Of a DNA stretch of 9,927 bases, positions 1-5,855 are shown piece after piece. Origin of the DNA: an uncultured Clostridium sp. (GTDB lineage: Bacteria > Bacillota > Clostridia > Christensenellales > Pumilibacteraceae); assembly GCA_900555125.1 (NCBI GenBank), contig USKH01000030.1, positions 1 through 9,927 on the forward strand. The letters run 5' to 3'. Made by a program: the position numbers and the translations under genes. Every line of letters starts with the position of its first letter. Position 1 is the first letter of the stretch. The notes beneath the pieces are model-generated. The model made no database searches, was not told the DNA's origin, and saw only the letters and a program-made list of their open reading frames with translations.

Positions 1-1
1 C

Positions 2-205
2 GCCTGCACGCGCACCGTTCCGTACTCGATGTACGAAGACACCGTAGACTACTCTTTCGACGGGCTTACCGTGCGCGGAGTGCGCGATTACGACGGATAC
101 TTAAAAGCCGAGTTCGGCGATTACATGAGTCTGCCGCCGGTAGAAAAGCGCGTCTGCCACATCGACAAAACGTCGGAAATAGATCTGGATACGCCTTGCA
201 AATAA
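2..205 (+). CDS. LicD family phosphotransferase, C-terminal fragment
   Basis: This is the last 67 codons of a gene that starts before the window; the frame opens at base 2 and stops with TAA at 203-205. The translated tail has the pattern that closes LicD-family proteins: an FDGL-V-RG stretch, then a Tyr-Asp-x-Tyr-Leu segment, then FGDYMSLPPVEKR and a following His. In that family the YL...(Y/F)GDYM-LPP-EKR block is the hallmark C-terminal motif. LicD proteins are nucleotidyltransferase-fold enzymes that move phosphocholine or a similar group from a CDP-linked donor to lipopolysaccharide, teichoic acid or capsular glycans. The catalytic N-terminal half lies outside the window, so substrate and integrity cannot be judged. 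The next gene begins 42 bp later with its own ribosome binding site and no visible terminator between, so the two are probably co-transcribed. Confidence 0.8.
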   Translation, partial: ACTRTVPYSMYEDTVDYSFDGLTVRGVRDYDGYLKAEFGDYMSLPPVEKRVCHIDKTSEIDLDTPCK

Positions 206-234
206 AGATTAACGCATTGAAAACCCATTATATA

Positions 235-240
235 AGAGGA
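235..240 (+). promoter_or_regulatory. Ribosome binding site for the class V aminotransferase
   Basis: AGAGGA lies 7 bases before the ATG at 248 and supports that start. No other in-frame start with a comparable site is seen upstream. Confidence 0.7.
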
Positions 241-247
241 TAAAAGT

Positions 248-1321
248 ATGAAAAATTTTGCAGTGGGTCCGGTAACGTCGGACGAAGATATTCTTTCAAT
301 AGGAGCCGAGCAGGTACCGTATTTCCGCACGAGCGAGTTTTCGGCAATAATGCTGGAAAACGAAAAACTTATGCTTAAATTCATGAAAGCGCCCGGTAGC
401 AGCCGCGCGGTGTTCCTCACGGGTTCGGGAACGGCTGCGATGGAAGCGGCTGTAGTAAATTCTCTTACGAAAGAGGACAAAGCGCTTGTAATAAACGGCG
501 GTTCGTTCGGACACAGATTTTGCGAAATACTGGATATCCACGGCATTCCGTACGAACAGATCGAGCTGAAGCCCGGCGAAGGGCTTACGAAAGAAAAACT
601 GTATTCGTTTGACGGCAAGGGCTGCACCGCTCTGCTCGTAAACGGCTGCGAAACGTCAACCGGCGTTAAATACGACGTTGAACAAATCGGGGCGTTTTGC
701 CGTAAAAACGATATGTTTTATATTCTCGACGCCGTAAGCATGTTTATTGCCGATCCGATAGATATGGCAAAGATAAACGCGGATATAGTAATAACCGGTT
801 CGCAAAAAGCACTTGCGTGCCCGCCGGGAGTGTCCGTTGCGGTGCTTTCCCCGCGCGCGGTCGAGCGGGCGTATAAGATAAATCCCGGCTGCATGTACTT
901 GAGTTTCGCACTTGCTCTAAGCAACGGCGAACGCGGTCAGACGCCCTTCACGCCTGCCGTGGGAACGCTTTTGCAGATAAACGCACGCCTTAGACAAATA
1001 GACGAAAAAGGCGGAATAGAAGCCGAAACCGCCCGTGTTGCCGCACTCGCCGTGTATTTCCGTGAAAAAATAGCGGACTTTCCGTTCGAGTTTGTTACAA
1101 ATTCTCCCTCGAACGCCGTAACGTCGCTGCATCCGTTAACTTGCCCGGCGTACAAAATATTCACCGTGCTAAAAGACGAATACGGCATATGGATTTGCCC
1201 CAACGGAGGCGATCTTAAAGACAAAATATTCCGCGTCGGGCATATAGGCGCGCTTAAAAAAGAGGATTACGACTGCCTTATTGCGGCGTTTTCCGATCTT
1301 AAAAAGCGCGGAATAATCTGA
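248..1321 (+). CDS. Class V PLP-dependent aminotransferase (2-aminoethylphosphonate / alanine-glyoxylate transaminase type)
   Basis: A 357-residue fold-type I PLP enzyme of normal length for the family. Visible landmarks are the cofactor loop GSGTAAMEA (59-67), NGGSFGHR (83-90), ETSTG (135-139), Asp161 in LDAVSMF (expected to bind the pyridine nitrogen), and SQKALACPPG (185-194), where Lys187 should form the Schiff base. The family moves an amino group between a small amine or amino acid and a keto acid such as pyruvate or glyoxylate, in the cytoplasm. The ETSTG block and the SQKAL-PPG block resemble PhnW-type 2-aminoethylphosphonate:pyruvate transaminases and related alanine-glyoxylate enzymes. 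The place between a LicD gene and a cytidylyltransferase fusion argues for a biosynthetic role in preparing an amino-containing head group for surface glycans. That is inference: no phosphoenolpyruvate mutase is in the window, so a phosphonate substrate is not shown. Confidence 0.85.
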   Translation: MKNFAVGPVTSDEDILSIGAEQVPYFRTSEFSAIMLENEKLMLKFMKAPGSSRAVFLTGSGTAAMEAAVVNSLTKEDKALVINGGSFGHRFCEILDIHGIPYEQIELKPGEGLTKEKLYSFDGKGCTALLVNGCETSTGVKYDVEQIGAFCRKNDMFYILDAVSMFIADPIDMAKINADIVITGSQKALACPPGVSVAVLSPRAVERAYKINPGCMYLSFALALSNGERGQTPFTPAVGTLLQINARLRQIDEKGGIEAETARVAALAVYFREKIADFPFEFVTNSPSNAVTSLHPLTCPAYKIFTVLKDEYGIWICPNGGDLKDKIFRVGHIGALKKEDYDCLIAAFSDLKKRGII

Positions 1322-1342
1322 AAAAAGATTGACTTCTGATTT

Positions 1343-1349
1343 AAAGGAG
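1343..1349 (+). promoter_or_regulatory. Ribosome binding site for the cytidylyltransferase fusion
   Basis: AAAGGAG lies 7 bases before the ATG at 1357, a strong site in the 35-bp gap after the aminotransferase. It fixes the start directly before the VKVITYGTFD strand expected at the N-terminus of this nucleotidyltransferase fold. Confidence 0.75.
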
Positions 1350-1356
1350 CGAAAAA

Positions 1357-2685
1357 ATGGTTAAAGTAATAACGTACGGTACGTTCGACGTGTTGCACGA
1401 GGGGCATATCCGCCTGTTAAAGCGAGCCAAAGCACTCGGAGATTATCTTATAGTGGGAGTCACAGGCGACGACTACGATCTAAGCCGCGGCAAAATCAAC
1501 AATCGTCAGTCGGTGTCCGACCGTATAGAAGCCGTGCGCGAAACCGGTCTTGCCGACGAAATAATCGTAGAAGAGTACGACGGGCAGAAAATCGACGACA
1601 TACGAAAGTACGGAGCGGACATTTTTGCTATCGGTTCGGACTGGGAAGGAAAGTTCGATTATCTGCGCGACTATTGTAAAGTGGTGTATCTTCCGCGCAC
1701 TGAAGGCGTTAGCAGCACCGAAATACGCTCGAAAAGCCGTAATCTGCGGCTCGGAGTGGTGGGCGAGGTGCCGTTTATCAAAAAATATATCCGCGAAAGC
1801 ACATTCGTAAACGGATGTCGCGTGTCGGGCGCATGTTCTGCCGACGGCGAGTTTTTGCGCTCGCTGGACGTCGAACTGAAAACCGACGACTACGACAAGC
1901 TTTTAGACTGTTCCGACGCCGTGTACGTCGCGTCGCATCCGTCGCTTCACTACGAGCAGATCAAAAAAGCAATCGAAAAGGGTAAGCACGTGTTGTGCGA
2001 AAGTCCCATAGCATTGTCGGAAACCGACTGCGCCGAACTGTTTGCTCTTGCTGAGGCAAAGGGAGTTGTTCTTGCCGACGCAATTAAAACCGCTTATTCC
2101 ACCGCATATACGCGTATGCTGCTGCTGGTGAAAAGCGGCGCGATAGGAAAACCTGTCGCCGTGGACGCAACCTGCACTTCGCTTACCGAAATAGGTTCCG
2201 ACCCCGATTATTTCCGTAAAAACTGGAACAGTTCGTGCGCCTGGGGACCCACCGCGCTTTTACCGGTGTTTCAGATACTCGGCACCGATTATAAGGATAT
2301 GCGGATAGCCTCGGTGTTCGCAGACGAGAAAAAGACTTTCGACCGCTTTTCAAAATTCGATTTTACTTTCGACTGCGCAGTCGCTACAGTCAAAGTAGGC
2401 AGCGGAGTCAAGTCCGAGGGCGAACTTATCGTGTCCGGAACAAACGGTTACGTTTATGTTCCCGCGCCGTGGTGGAAAACCGATTATTTCGAGGTGCGGT
2501 ACGAAAACGCAACCGAAAACAAACGCTATTTCTATCAGCTTAACGGCGAGGGCATACGCTACGAAATAGTGGCGTTCGTAAAAGCCGTGGAAAACGGAAA
2601 AATGACCGATTGCGTGTCGCAGGGCATTTCCCGAGAGATATGCAAAGTCGTGTCAAAGCGAGAAAGAACGGAAATCAAGGCATAA
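1357..2685 (+). CDS. Fusion: TagD-like cytidylyltransferase + Gfo/Idh/MocA-type oxidoreductase domain
   Basis: A 442-residue two-domain cytoplasmic protein. Residues 1-125 form a complete cytidylyltransferase domain: GTFDVLHEGH (8-17) carries the HxGH nucleotide-binding signature, and RTEGVSST (114-121) matches the RTxGISTT signature of glycerol-3-phosphate cytidylyltransferase (TagD). From about 130 a Rossmann-type domain follows. Its core GKHVLCESPIAL (209-220) is clearly related to the GKHVLCEKP motif of Gfo/Idh/MocA dehydrogenases. Two hallmarks are degraded: the EKP lysine is Ser216, and the dinucleotide loop reads LGVVGEVPF (132-140) in place of GxGxxG/A. The C-terminal half may therefore bind a ligand or use another mechanism instead of being a standard dehydrogenase. 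With the upstream aminotransferase and LicD, the likely role is making a CDP-activated alcohol or amino-alcohol phosphate. The substrate is unknown. The fold calls are firm, the pathway is inferred. Confidence 0.85.
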   Translation: MVKVITYGTFDVLHEGHIRLLKRAKALGDYLIVGVTGDDYDLSRGKINNRQSVSDRIEAVRETGLADEIIVEEYDGQKIDDIRKYGADIFAIGSDWEGKFDYLRDYCKVVYLPRTEGVSSTEIRSKSRNLRLGVVGEVPFIKKYIRESTFVNGCRVSGACSADGEFLRSLDVELKTDDYDKLLDCSDAVYVASHPSLHYEQIKKAIEKGKHVLCESPIALSETDCAELFALAEAKGVVLADAIKTAYSTAYTRMLLLVKSGAIGKPVAVDATCTSLTEIGSDPDYFRKNWNSSCAWGPTALLPVFQILGTDYKDMRIASVFADEKKTFDRFSKFDFTFDCAVATVKVGSGVKSEGELIVSGTNGYVYVPAPWWKTDYFEVRYENATENKRYFYQLNGEGIRYEIVAFVKAVENGKMTDCVSQGISREICKVVSKRERTEIKA

Positions 2686-2690
2686 ATCGG

Positions 2691-2719
2691 GTTTTTACAG
2701 GTGTTATGCTTGTAAAAAC
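2691..2719 (+). promoter_or_regulatory. Perfect 9-bp inverted repeat, putative operator or leader hairpin before pyrK
   Basis: GTTTTTACA (2691-2699) and TGTAAAAAC (2711-2719) are exact reverse complements separated by 11 bases. One G-T and one G-C pair (2700-2701 with 2709-2710) could extend this to an 11-bp stem with a 7-base loop. It begins 5 bases after the stop of the fusion gene and overlaps the best -35 candidate of the pyrK promoter. The right arm is followed by mixed sequence, not a T-run, so it is not a classic intrinsic terminator. A repressor operator is the preferred reading; transcript processing or weak termination are alternatives. Confidence 0.5.
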
Positions 2720-2736
2720 GCTTGGTAAATTATAAT
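2710..2736 (+). promoter_or_regulatory. Putative pyrKD promoter
   Basis: A consensus -10 box TATAAT lies at 2731-2736. The best -35 candidate is TTGTAA at 2710-2715 with a short 15-base spacer, so the -10 is convincing and the -35 is weak. Initiation would fall near 2743, giving a short leader before the start at 2768. Confidence 0.5.
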
Positions 2737-2758
2737 ATTGTTAATAAAACTAAAAAAT

Positions 2759-2763
2759 GGAGG
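2759..2763 (+). promoter_or_regulatory. Ribosome binding site that fixes the pyrK start
   Basis: GGAGG lies 4 bases before the ATG at 2768 (or GGAGGT with 3 bases). It supports this ATG over an in-frame TTG at 2738, which lacks a site, lies at the probable transcription start, and would add ten residues not seen in PyrK proteins. Confidence 0.8.
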
Positions 2764-2767
2764 TATT

Positions 2768-3499
2768 ATGGAAAAAGTATTGTTGTCAATTGTAAGCAAT
2801 AAAAAACTGACGGAAAACGTTTACGAAATGAAACTTGAAGGCGACGTTTCGGCGATAACCGCGCCCGGACAGTTTGTCGAAATCAAAATAGACGACTGCT
2901 TTCTGCGTCGCCCGATATCGGTGTGCGATACGGATGGCGACACGCTTACGATAATATATAAAACGGTGGGAAAAGGCACCGACAAAATGAGTGCGTTCCT
3001 GCCCGGGAAAACGCTGGATATACTCACGGGACTGGGAAACGGCTACGACCTGACCGTATCGGGCGGCAAACCGCTGCTCGTCGGCGGAGGCGTGGGCGTT
3101 CCGCCGCTGTATAAGCTTAGTAAACAGCTCGTCGCGCAGGGTAAAAAGCCGCAGGTAGTGCTCGGCTTCAACACGAAGGACGAGATTTTCTACGAAAACG
3201 AGTTTAAGGCAATCGGAGCGGACGTGTACGTCGCAACGGCGGACGGCAGCTACGGAACCAAAGGCTTCGTCACCGACGTCATCAAAAATCTTGACTACTC
3301 GTATTTTTACGCATGCGGGCCCATGCCCATGTTCAAGGCAATGGAAAAGGTGGTTTCGACAAGCGGACAGTATAGTTTCGAGGCAAGAATGGGTTGCGGA
3401 TTCGGCGCATGCATGGGCTGCTCGATTATGACCGCAAACGGATCAAAGCGCGTGTGCAAGGAAGGTCCGGTTTTCAAACGCGAGGAGGTTATATGGTAG
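2768..3499 (+). CDS. pyrK: Dihydroorotate dehydrogenase B, electron transfer subunit
   Basis: A 243-residue iron-sulfur flavoprotein, close to the usual PyrK length of about 250. The N-terminal barrel carries RRPISV (47-52), the FAD-binding motif of the ferredoxin-reductase superfamily. GGGVGVPPL (106-114) begins the NAD-binding domain, and YACGPMPM follows further on. Near the C-terminus Cys210, Cys215, Cys218 and Cys230 in the pattern C-x4-C-x2-C-x11-C are the [2Fe-2S] ligands, followed by the typical KEGPVF ending. PyrK passes electrons from the PyrD FMN through the cluster and FAD to NAD+, allowing orotate synthesis without quinone or oxygen. The gene overlaps pyrD by 7 bases, as expected for subunits made together. 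Confidence 0.96.
   Translation: MEKVLLSIVSNKKLTENVYEMKLEGDVSAITAPGQFVEIKIDDCFLRRPISVCDTDGDTLTIIYKTVGKGTDKMSAFLPGKTLDILTGLGNGYDLTVSGGKPLLVGGGVGVPPLYKLSKQLVAQGKKPQVVLGFNTKDEIFYENEFKAIGADVYVATADGSYGTKGFVTDVIKNLDYSYFYACGPMPMFKAMEKVVSTSGQYSFEARMGCGFGACMGCSIMTANGSKRVCKEGPVFKREEVIW
3482..3488 (+). promoter_or_regulatory. Ribosome binding site for pyrD inside the end of pyrK
   Basis: GAGGAGG lies within the last pyrK codons, 4 bases before the ATG at 3493. It selects this start over an in-frame ATG at 3394, which would add 33 residues encoded by the pyrK iron-sulfur region in another frame. Confidence 0.85.
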
Positions 3500-4407
3500 A
3501 TACTAAAGTAAATCTGTGCGGCTGGGTGCTTGATAACCCTGTTATCGCAACAAGCGGAACGTTCGGTTACGGCAAAGAATTTTCCAAGTTTTACGACATA
3601 AACATGCTGGGTACGTTCTCTTTCAAAGGGACCACGGTAGAGCCGAGATTCGGTAATCCTCTTCCGCGTATTGCCGACTGCGACAGCGGTATGCTGCTTT
3701 CGATAGGATTGCAGAACAACGGCATCGACCACGTAATAGCGCACGAGCTGCCCGAAATGAAGCAGTATTTCCACAAAAAAGTAATCGCCAACTGCGCCGG
3801 ATTTTGCGTGGACGACTACGTAACGCTTGCAAAAAAACTCGACGATCAGGAACAGGTGGGAATAATCGAACTCAACGTCAGCTGCCCCAACGTCGGCGCG
3901 GGCGGAACGGCTATCGGCACCGACTGCGTAAACCTCGAAAAAACGGTTAAAGAAGTCAAAAAAGTGACAAGCAAAACCGTGTTTGTAAAGCTTACGCCTG
4001 CCGTTACCGATATAGTTTCCATCGCAAAGTCGGCGGAAAACGGCGGCGCGGACGGCATAAGCATGATTAACACGCTTACGGGTATGCGTATTAATCTCAG
4101 AACCCGCAAGTCGATAATTCAGAACATAGCCGCCGGATATTCCGGACCCGCACTGTTCCCGCTGGCACTCAGCATGATTTACAAGGTGTACGACGCGGTA
4201 AAAATACCCGTTATCGGCATAGGCGGAGTTACGAGCGCCGAACACGTAGTCGAAATGATGATGGCGGGCGCAACCGCTGTGGGCGTGGGGTCGGCAAACC
4301 TTGTCAATCCCTATGCGTGCAAGGAAATAATAGAGGACTTGCCGCGAGTAATGCAAAAGTACGGTATCGAAAAACTGTCCGACATCACCGGTGCGGCTCA
4401 CAGATAA
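3493..4407 (+). CDS. pyrD: Dihydroorotate dehydrogenase B, catalytic subunit (class 1B)
   Basis: A 304-residue FMN enzyme of normal class 1B length, oxidising dihydroorotate to orotate in the fourth step of pyrimidine synthesis. NPVIATSGTFGYG (15-27) opens the barrel, the FKGTT segment (44-48) supplies the FMN/substrate lysine, and GNPLPR (54-59) with IGLQN (71-75) are family blocks. LNVSCPNV holds the active-site Cys131 that marks class 1 enzymes. PVIGIGGVTSAEHVVE with the following AGATAVGVGSA forms the FMN phosphate site near the C-terminus. The directly preceding pyrK and its overlap confirm the 1B type, a PyrD2K2 complex using NAD+. The start at 3493 is chosen from the ribosome binding site. 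pyrE, pyrF and other pathway genes are not adjacent. Confidence 0.96.
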   Translation: MVDTKVNLCGWVLDNPVIATSGTFGYGKEFSKFYDINMLGTFSFKGTTVEPRFGNPLPRIADCDSGMLLSIGLQNNGIDHVIAHELPEMKQYFHKKVIANCAGFCVDDYVTLAKKLDDQEQVGIIELNVSCPNVGAGGTAIGTDCVNLEKTVKEVKKVTSKTVFVKLTPAVTDIVSIAKSAENGGADGISMINTLTGMRINLRTRKSIIQNIAAGYSGPALFPLALSMIYKVYDAVKIPVIGIGGVTSAEHVVEMMMAGATAVGVGSANLVNPYACKEIIEDLPRVMQKYGIEKLSDITGAAHR

Positions 4408-4466
4408 ACTATTGCTTTTCATTTACGGACTTTTTTTATCTCAAATAAAAACTAAAATAAAGGCGT

Positions 4467-4514
4467 CGCCGGACATTTCGTTAATTTACGTAAAAACCGC
4501 GCGGCGTTTTTTTT
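4467..4514 (+). terminator. Weak intrinsic terminator candidate after pyrD
   Basis: CGCCG at 4467-4471 can pair with CGGCG at 4502-4506, which is followed directly by eight T residues (4507-4514). The stem is short and the loop about 30 bases, so it is an imperfect terminator by sequence alone. A second possible long-range pairing of CATTTC (4474-4479) with GAAATG (4519-4524) competes with it. The placement between pyrD and a new promoter fits termination. Confidence 0.35.
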
Positions 4515-4565
4515 AGGATGAAATGCCGTTTTTGGCCAAATCAAAGACTTACATGCAATTTTAAA

Positions 4566-4587
4566 TGATAATGATTATCGATTATCA
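4566..4587 (+). promoter_or_regulatory. Fur-like box upstream of the flavodiiron gene
   Basis: TGATAATGATTATC at 4566-4579 fits the 7-1-7 Fur consensus TGATAAT-N-ATTATCA at all but the last position, where the sequence has G. A further ATTATCA follows at 4581-4587, so the outer TGATAAT and ATTATCA are exact inverted copies 8 bases apart, and GATTATC is repeated in tandem at 4573-4586. The element ends 21 bases before the -35 box. Fur, PerR or Zur family members are the candidate binders. Fur is favoured over PerR because the repeat units are GATAAT, not TTATAAT. Binding is inferred. Confidence 0.6.
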
Positions 4588-4608
4588 CGTGATTTTCGTC
4601 AAAAATCG

Positions 4609-4637
4609 TTGACAAAAATATCTACGTGTGGTAATCT
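4609..4637 (+). promoter_or_regulatory. Sigma-A promoter of the flavodiiron operon
   Basis: A perfect -35 TTGACA at 4609-4614, a 17-base spacer, and -10 TAATCT at 4632-4637. Transcription should start near 4644, leaving a leader of about 54 bases. This is the best promoter in the window and lies in the only long intergenic region (4408-4697). Confidence 0.85.
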
Positions 4638-4686
4638 TTAAACGAAAATTACTGCGGGATAAACAATAATGCATGCCGCAAAAAAA

Positions 4687-4692
4687 GAGGAG
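4687..4692 (+). promoter_or_regulatory. Ribosome binding site for the flavodiiron protein
   Basis: GAGGAG precedes the ATG at 4698 by 5 bases after an A-rich run. No competing start is present upstream in this frame within the leader. Confidence 0.75.
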
Positions 4693-4697
4693 TTTTT

Positions 4698-5855
4698 ATG
4701 GAAATAAGTAAAAACATTTTTTACGTCGGAGTAAACGACTACGATATCGATCTGTTCGAGGGACAATATAAGGTTGAAAACGGAATGTCGTACAATTCAT
4801 ACGTTATAGTTGACCGGAAAATCGCCGTTATGGACACCGTGGACAAACACTTCGGGAAAAAGTGGCTTGAAAACTTGGAAAAAGTTCTCGGCGGAAAAAC
4901 GCCCGACTATCTCGTAATTCATCATATGGAGCCTGATCATTCGGCGAATATAGAGAGTTTTACCGAAAAATATCCGCAGGCGAAAGTGGTTTCCAGCCGC
5001 GCGGCGTTTGTCATGATGAAAAACTTCTTCGGTAAAGACTATGCGCAAAACGGCATAACGATTAAAGAGGGTGATACGCTCGAACTGGGCGAACATTCGC
5101 TTACGTTTGTTGCCGCGCCCATGGTGCATTGGCCCGAAGTCATGGTTTCGTACGAGAAAAGCGAAAAAACGTTGTTCTCCGCCGACGCGTTCGGCTCGTT
5201 CGGAGCTGTGGGCAGCGGTGCGGGAGTCGACGAATACAGAAGATATTATACGGGAATAGTGGGAAAATACGGCGTTCAGGTGCAGTCGCTGCTTAGAAAA
5301 GCCTCCGCGCTGGATATAAAGCGTATTTGCCCGCTGCACGGCGAAATTCTCACCGATAAAACAGGCGAGTTTGTGGGATTATACGACAAATGGTCGCGCT
5401 ACGAAGCCGAAAAAGAAGGCGTTACGATAGCTTACACTTCGGTGTACGGCCACACAGAAGCTGCCGCAACCGAACTTGGCGAAAAGCTGAACGAAAACGG
5501 CGTATTCGTGCGTATGTTCGACCTTGCGCGCTCGGATATGTCCGAAGCGGTTTCTTCGGCGTTCGAGCTTAGTAAACTCGTGCTTGCAACCACTACTTAC
5601 AACGGCGAAATATTCCCTTTCATGCGAGAGTTCGTATCCGCGCTTACCGAACGCAACTATCAGAACCGCACTATTGCCGTGATAGACAACGGCTCGTGGG
5701 CGCCGCAGTGCGAAAAAACAATTAAAAAGTGCTTTGAAAGTTCCAAAAACATCGTTTTTGCACAGAATAACGTAACAATTCTCTCTGCAATGAACGAGCA
5801 GAACAAACAGCAAATAAACTTGCTTGCAGCCGAGCTTTCGGATAAACGCGCATGA
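4698..5855 (+). CDS. FprA-family A-type flavodiiron protein
   Basis: A 385-residue cytoplasmic protein with the two domains of class A flavodiiron proteins. The metallo-beta-lactamase-like domain (about 1-235) shows HMEPDH at 76-81 (His76, Glu78, Asp80, His81), His144, Asp163 in SADAFGSFGAV, and His214 in CPLHGE. Together these are the expected diiron ligand set. The flavodoxin domain (about 240-383) begins VTIAYTSVYGHTE, where TSVYGHT (247-253) is the FMN phosphate loop, and continues with TTTYNGEIFPF and DNGSWAP. No rubredoxin or flavin-reductase domain is fused. These enzymes reduce O2 to water, and some reduce NO to N2O, protecting anaerobes. Which substrate is preferred cannot be told from sequence. 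The gene leads the operon behind a Fur-like box and overlaps the next gene by 4 bases. Confidence 0.95.
   Translation: MEISKNIFYVGVNDYDIDLFEGQYKVENGMSYNSYVIVDRKIAVMDTVDKHFGKKWLENLEKVLGGKTPDYLVIHHMEPDHSANIESFTEKYPQAKVVSSRAAFVMMKNFFGKDYAQNGITIKEGDTLELGEHSLTFVAAPMVHWPEVMVSYEKSEKTLFSADAFGSFGAVGSGAGVDEYRRYYTGIVGKYGVQVQSLLRKASALDIKRICPLHGEILTDKTGEFVGLYDKWSRYEAEKEGVTIAYTSVYGHTEAAATELGEKLNENGVFVRMFDLARSDMSEAVSSAFELSKLVLATTTYNGEIFPFMREFVSALTERNYQNRTIAVIDNGSWAPQCEKTIKKCFESSKNIVFAQNNVTILSAMNEQNKQQINLLAAELSDKRA

Noticed and set aside
2691..2719. Inverted repeat as a rho-independent terminator for the glycan-type operon
   Set aside because: The stem is AT-rich and the right arm is followed by CGCTTGG, not a T-run, so operator or leader hairpin is a better reading.
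2738..2767. TTG start ten codons upstream for pyrK
   Set aside because: It falls at the predicted transcription start, has no ribosome binding site, and adds residues not typical of PyrK; the ATG at 2768 has GGAGG.
3394..3492. Upstream ATG for pyrD adding 33 residues
   Set aside because: The added stretch is an out-of-frame reading of the pyrK cysteine region, and GAGGAGG marks the ATG at 3493.
3307..4422. Long open frame on the minus strand (371 codons) opposite pyrK and pyrD
   Set aside because: It is antisense to two certain genes, has a Tyr/Arg/His-rich composition typical of a shadow frame, and shows no family motif.
4797..5339. Minus-strand open frame of 180 codons, plus a similar one at 5379-5813
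   Set aside because: Both are antisense to the flavodiiron protein, whose metal ligands and FMN loop are intact.
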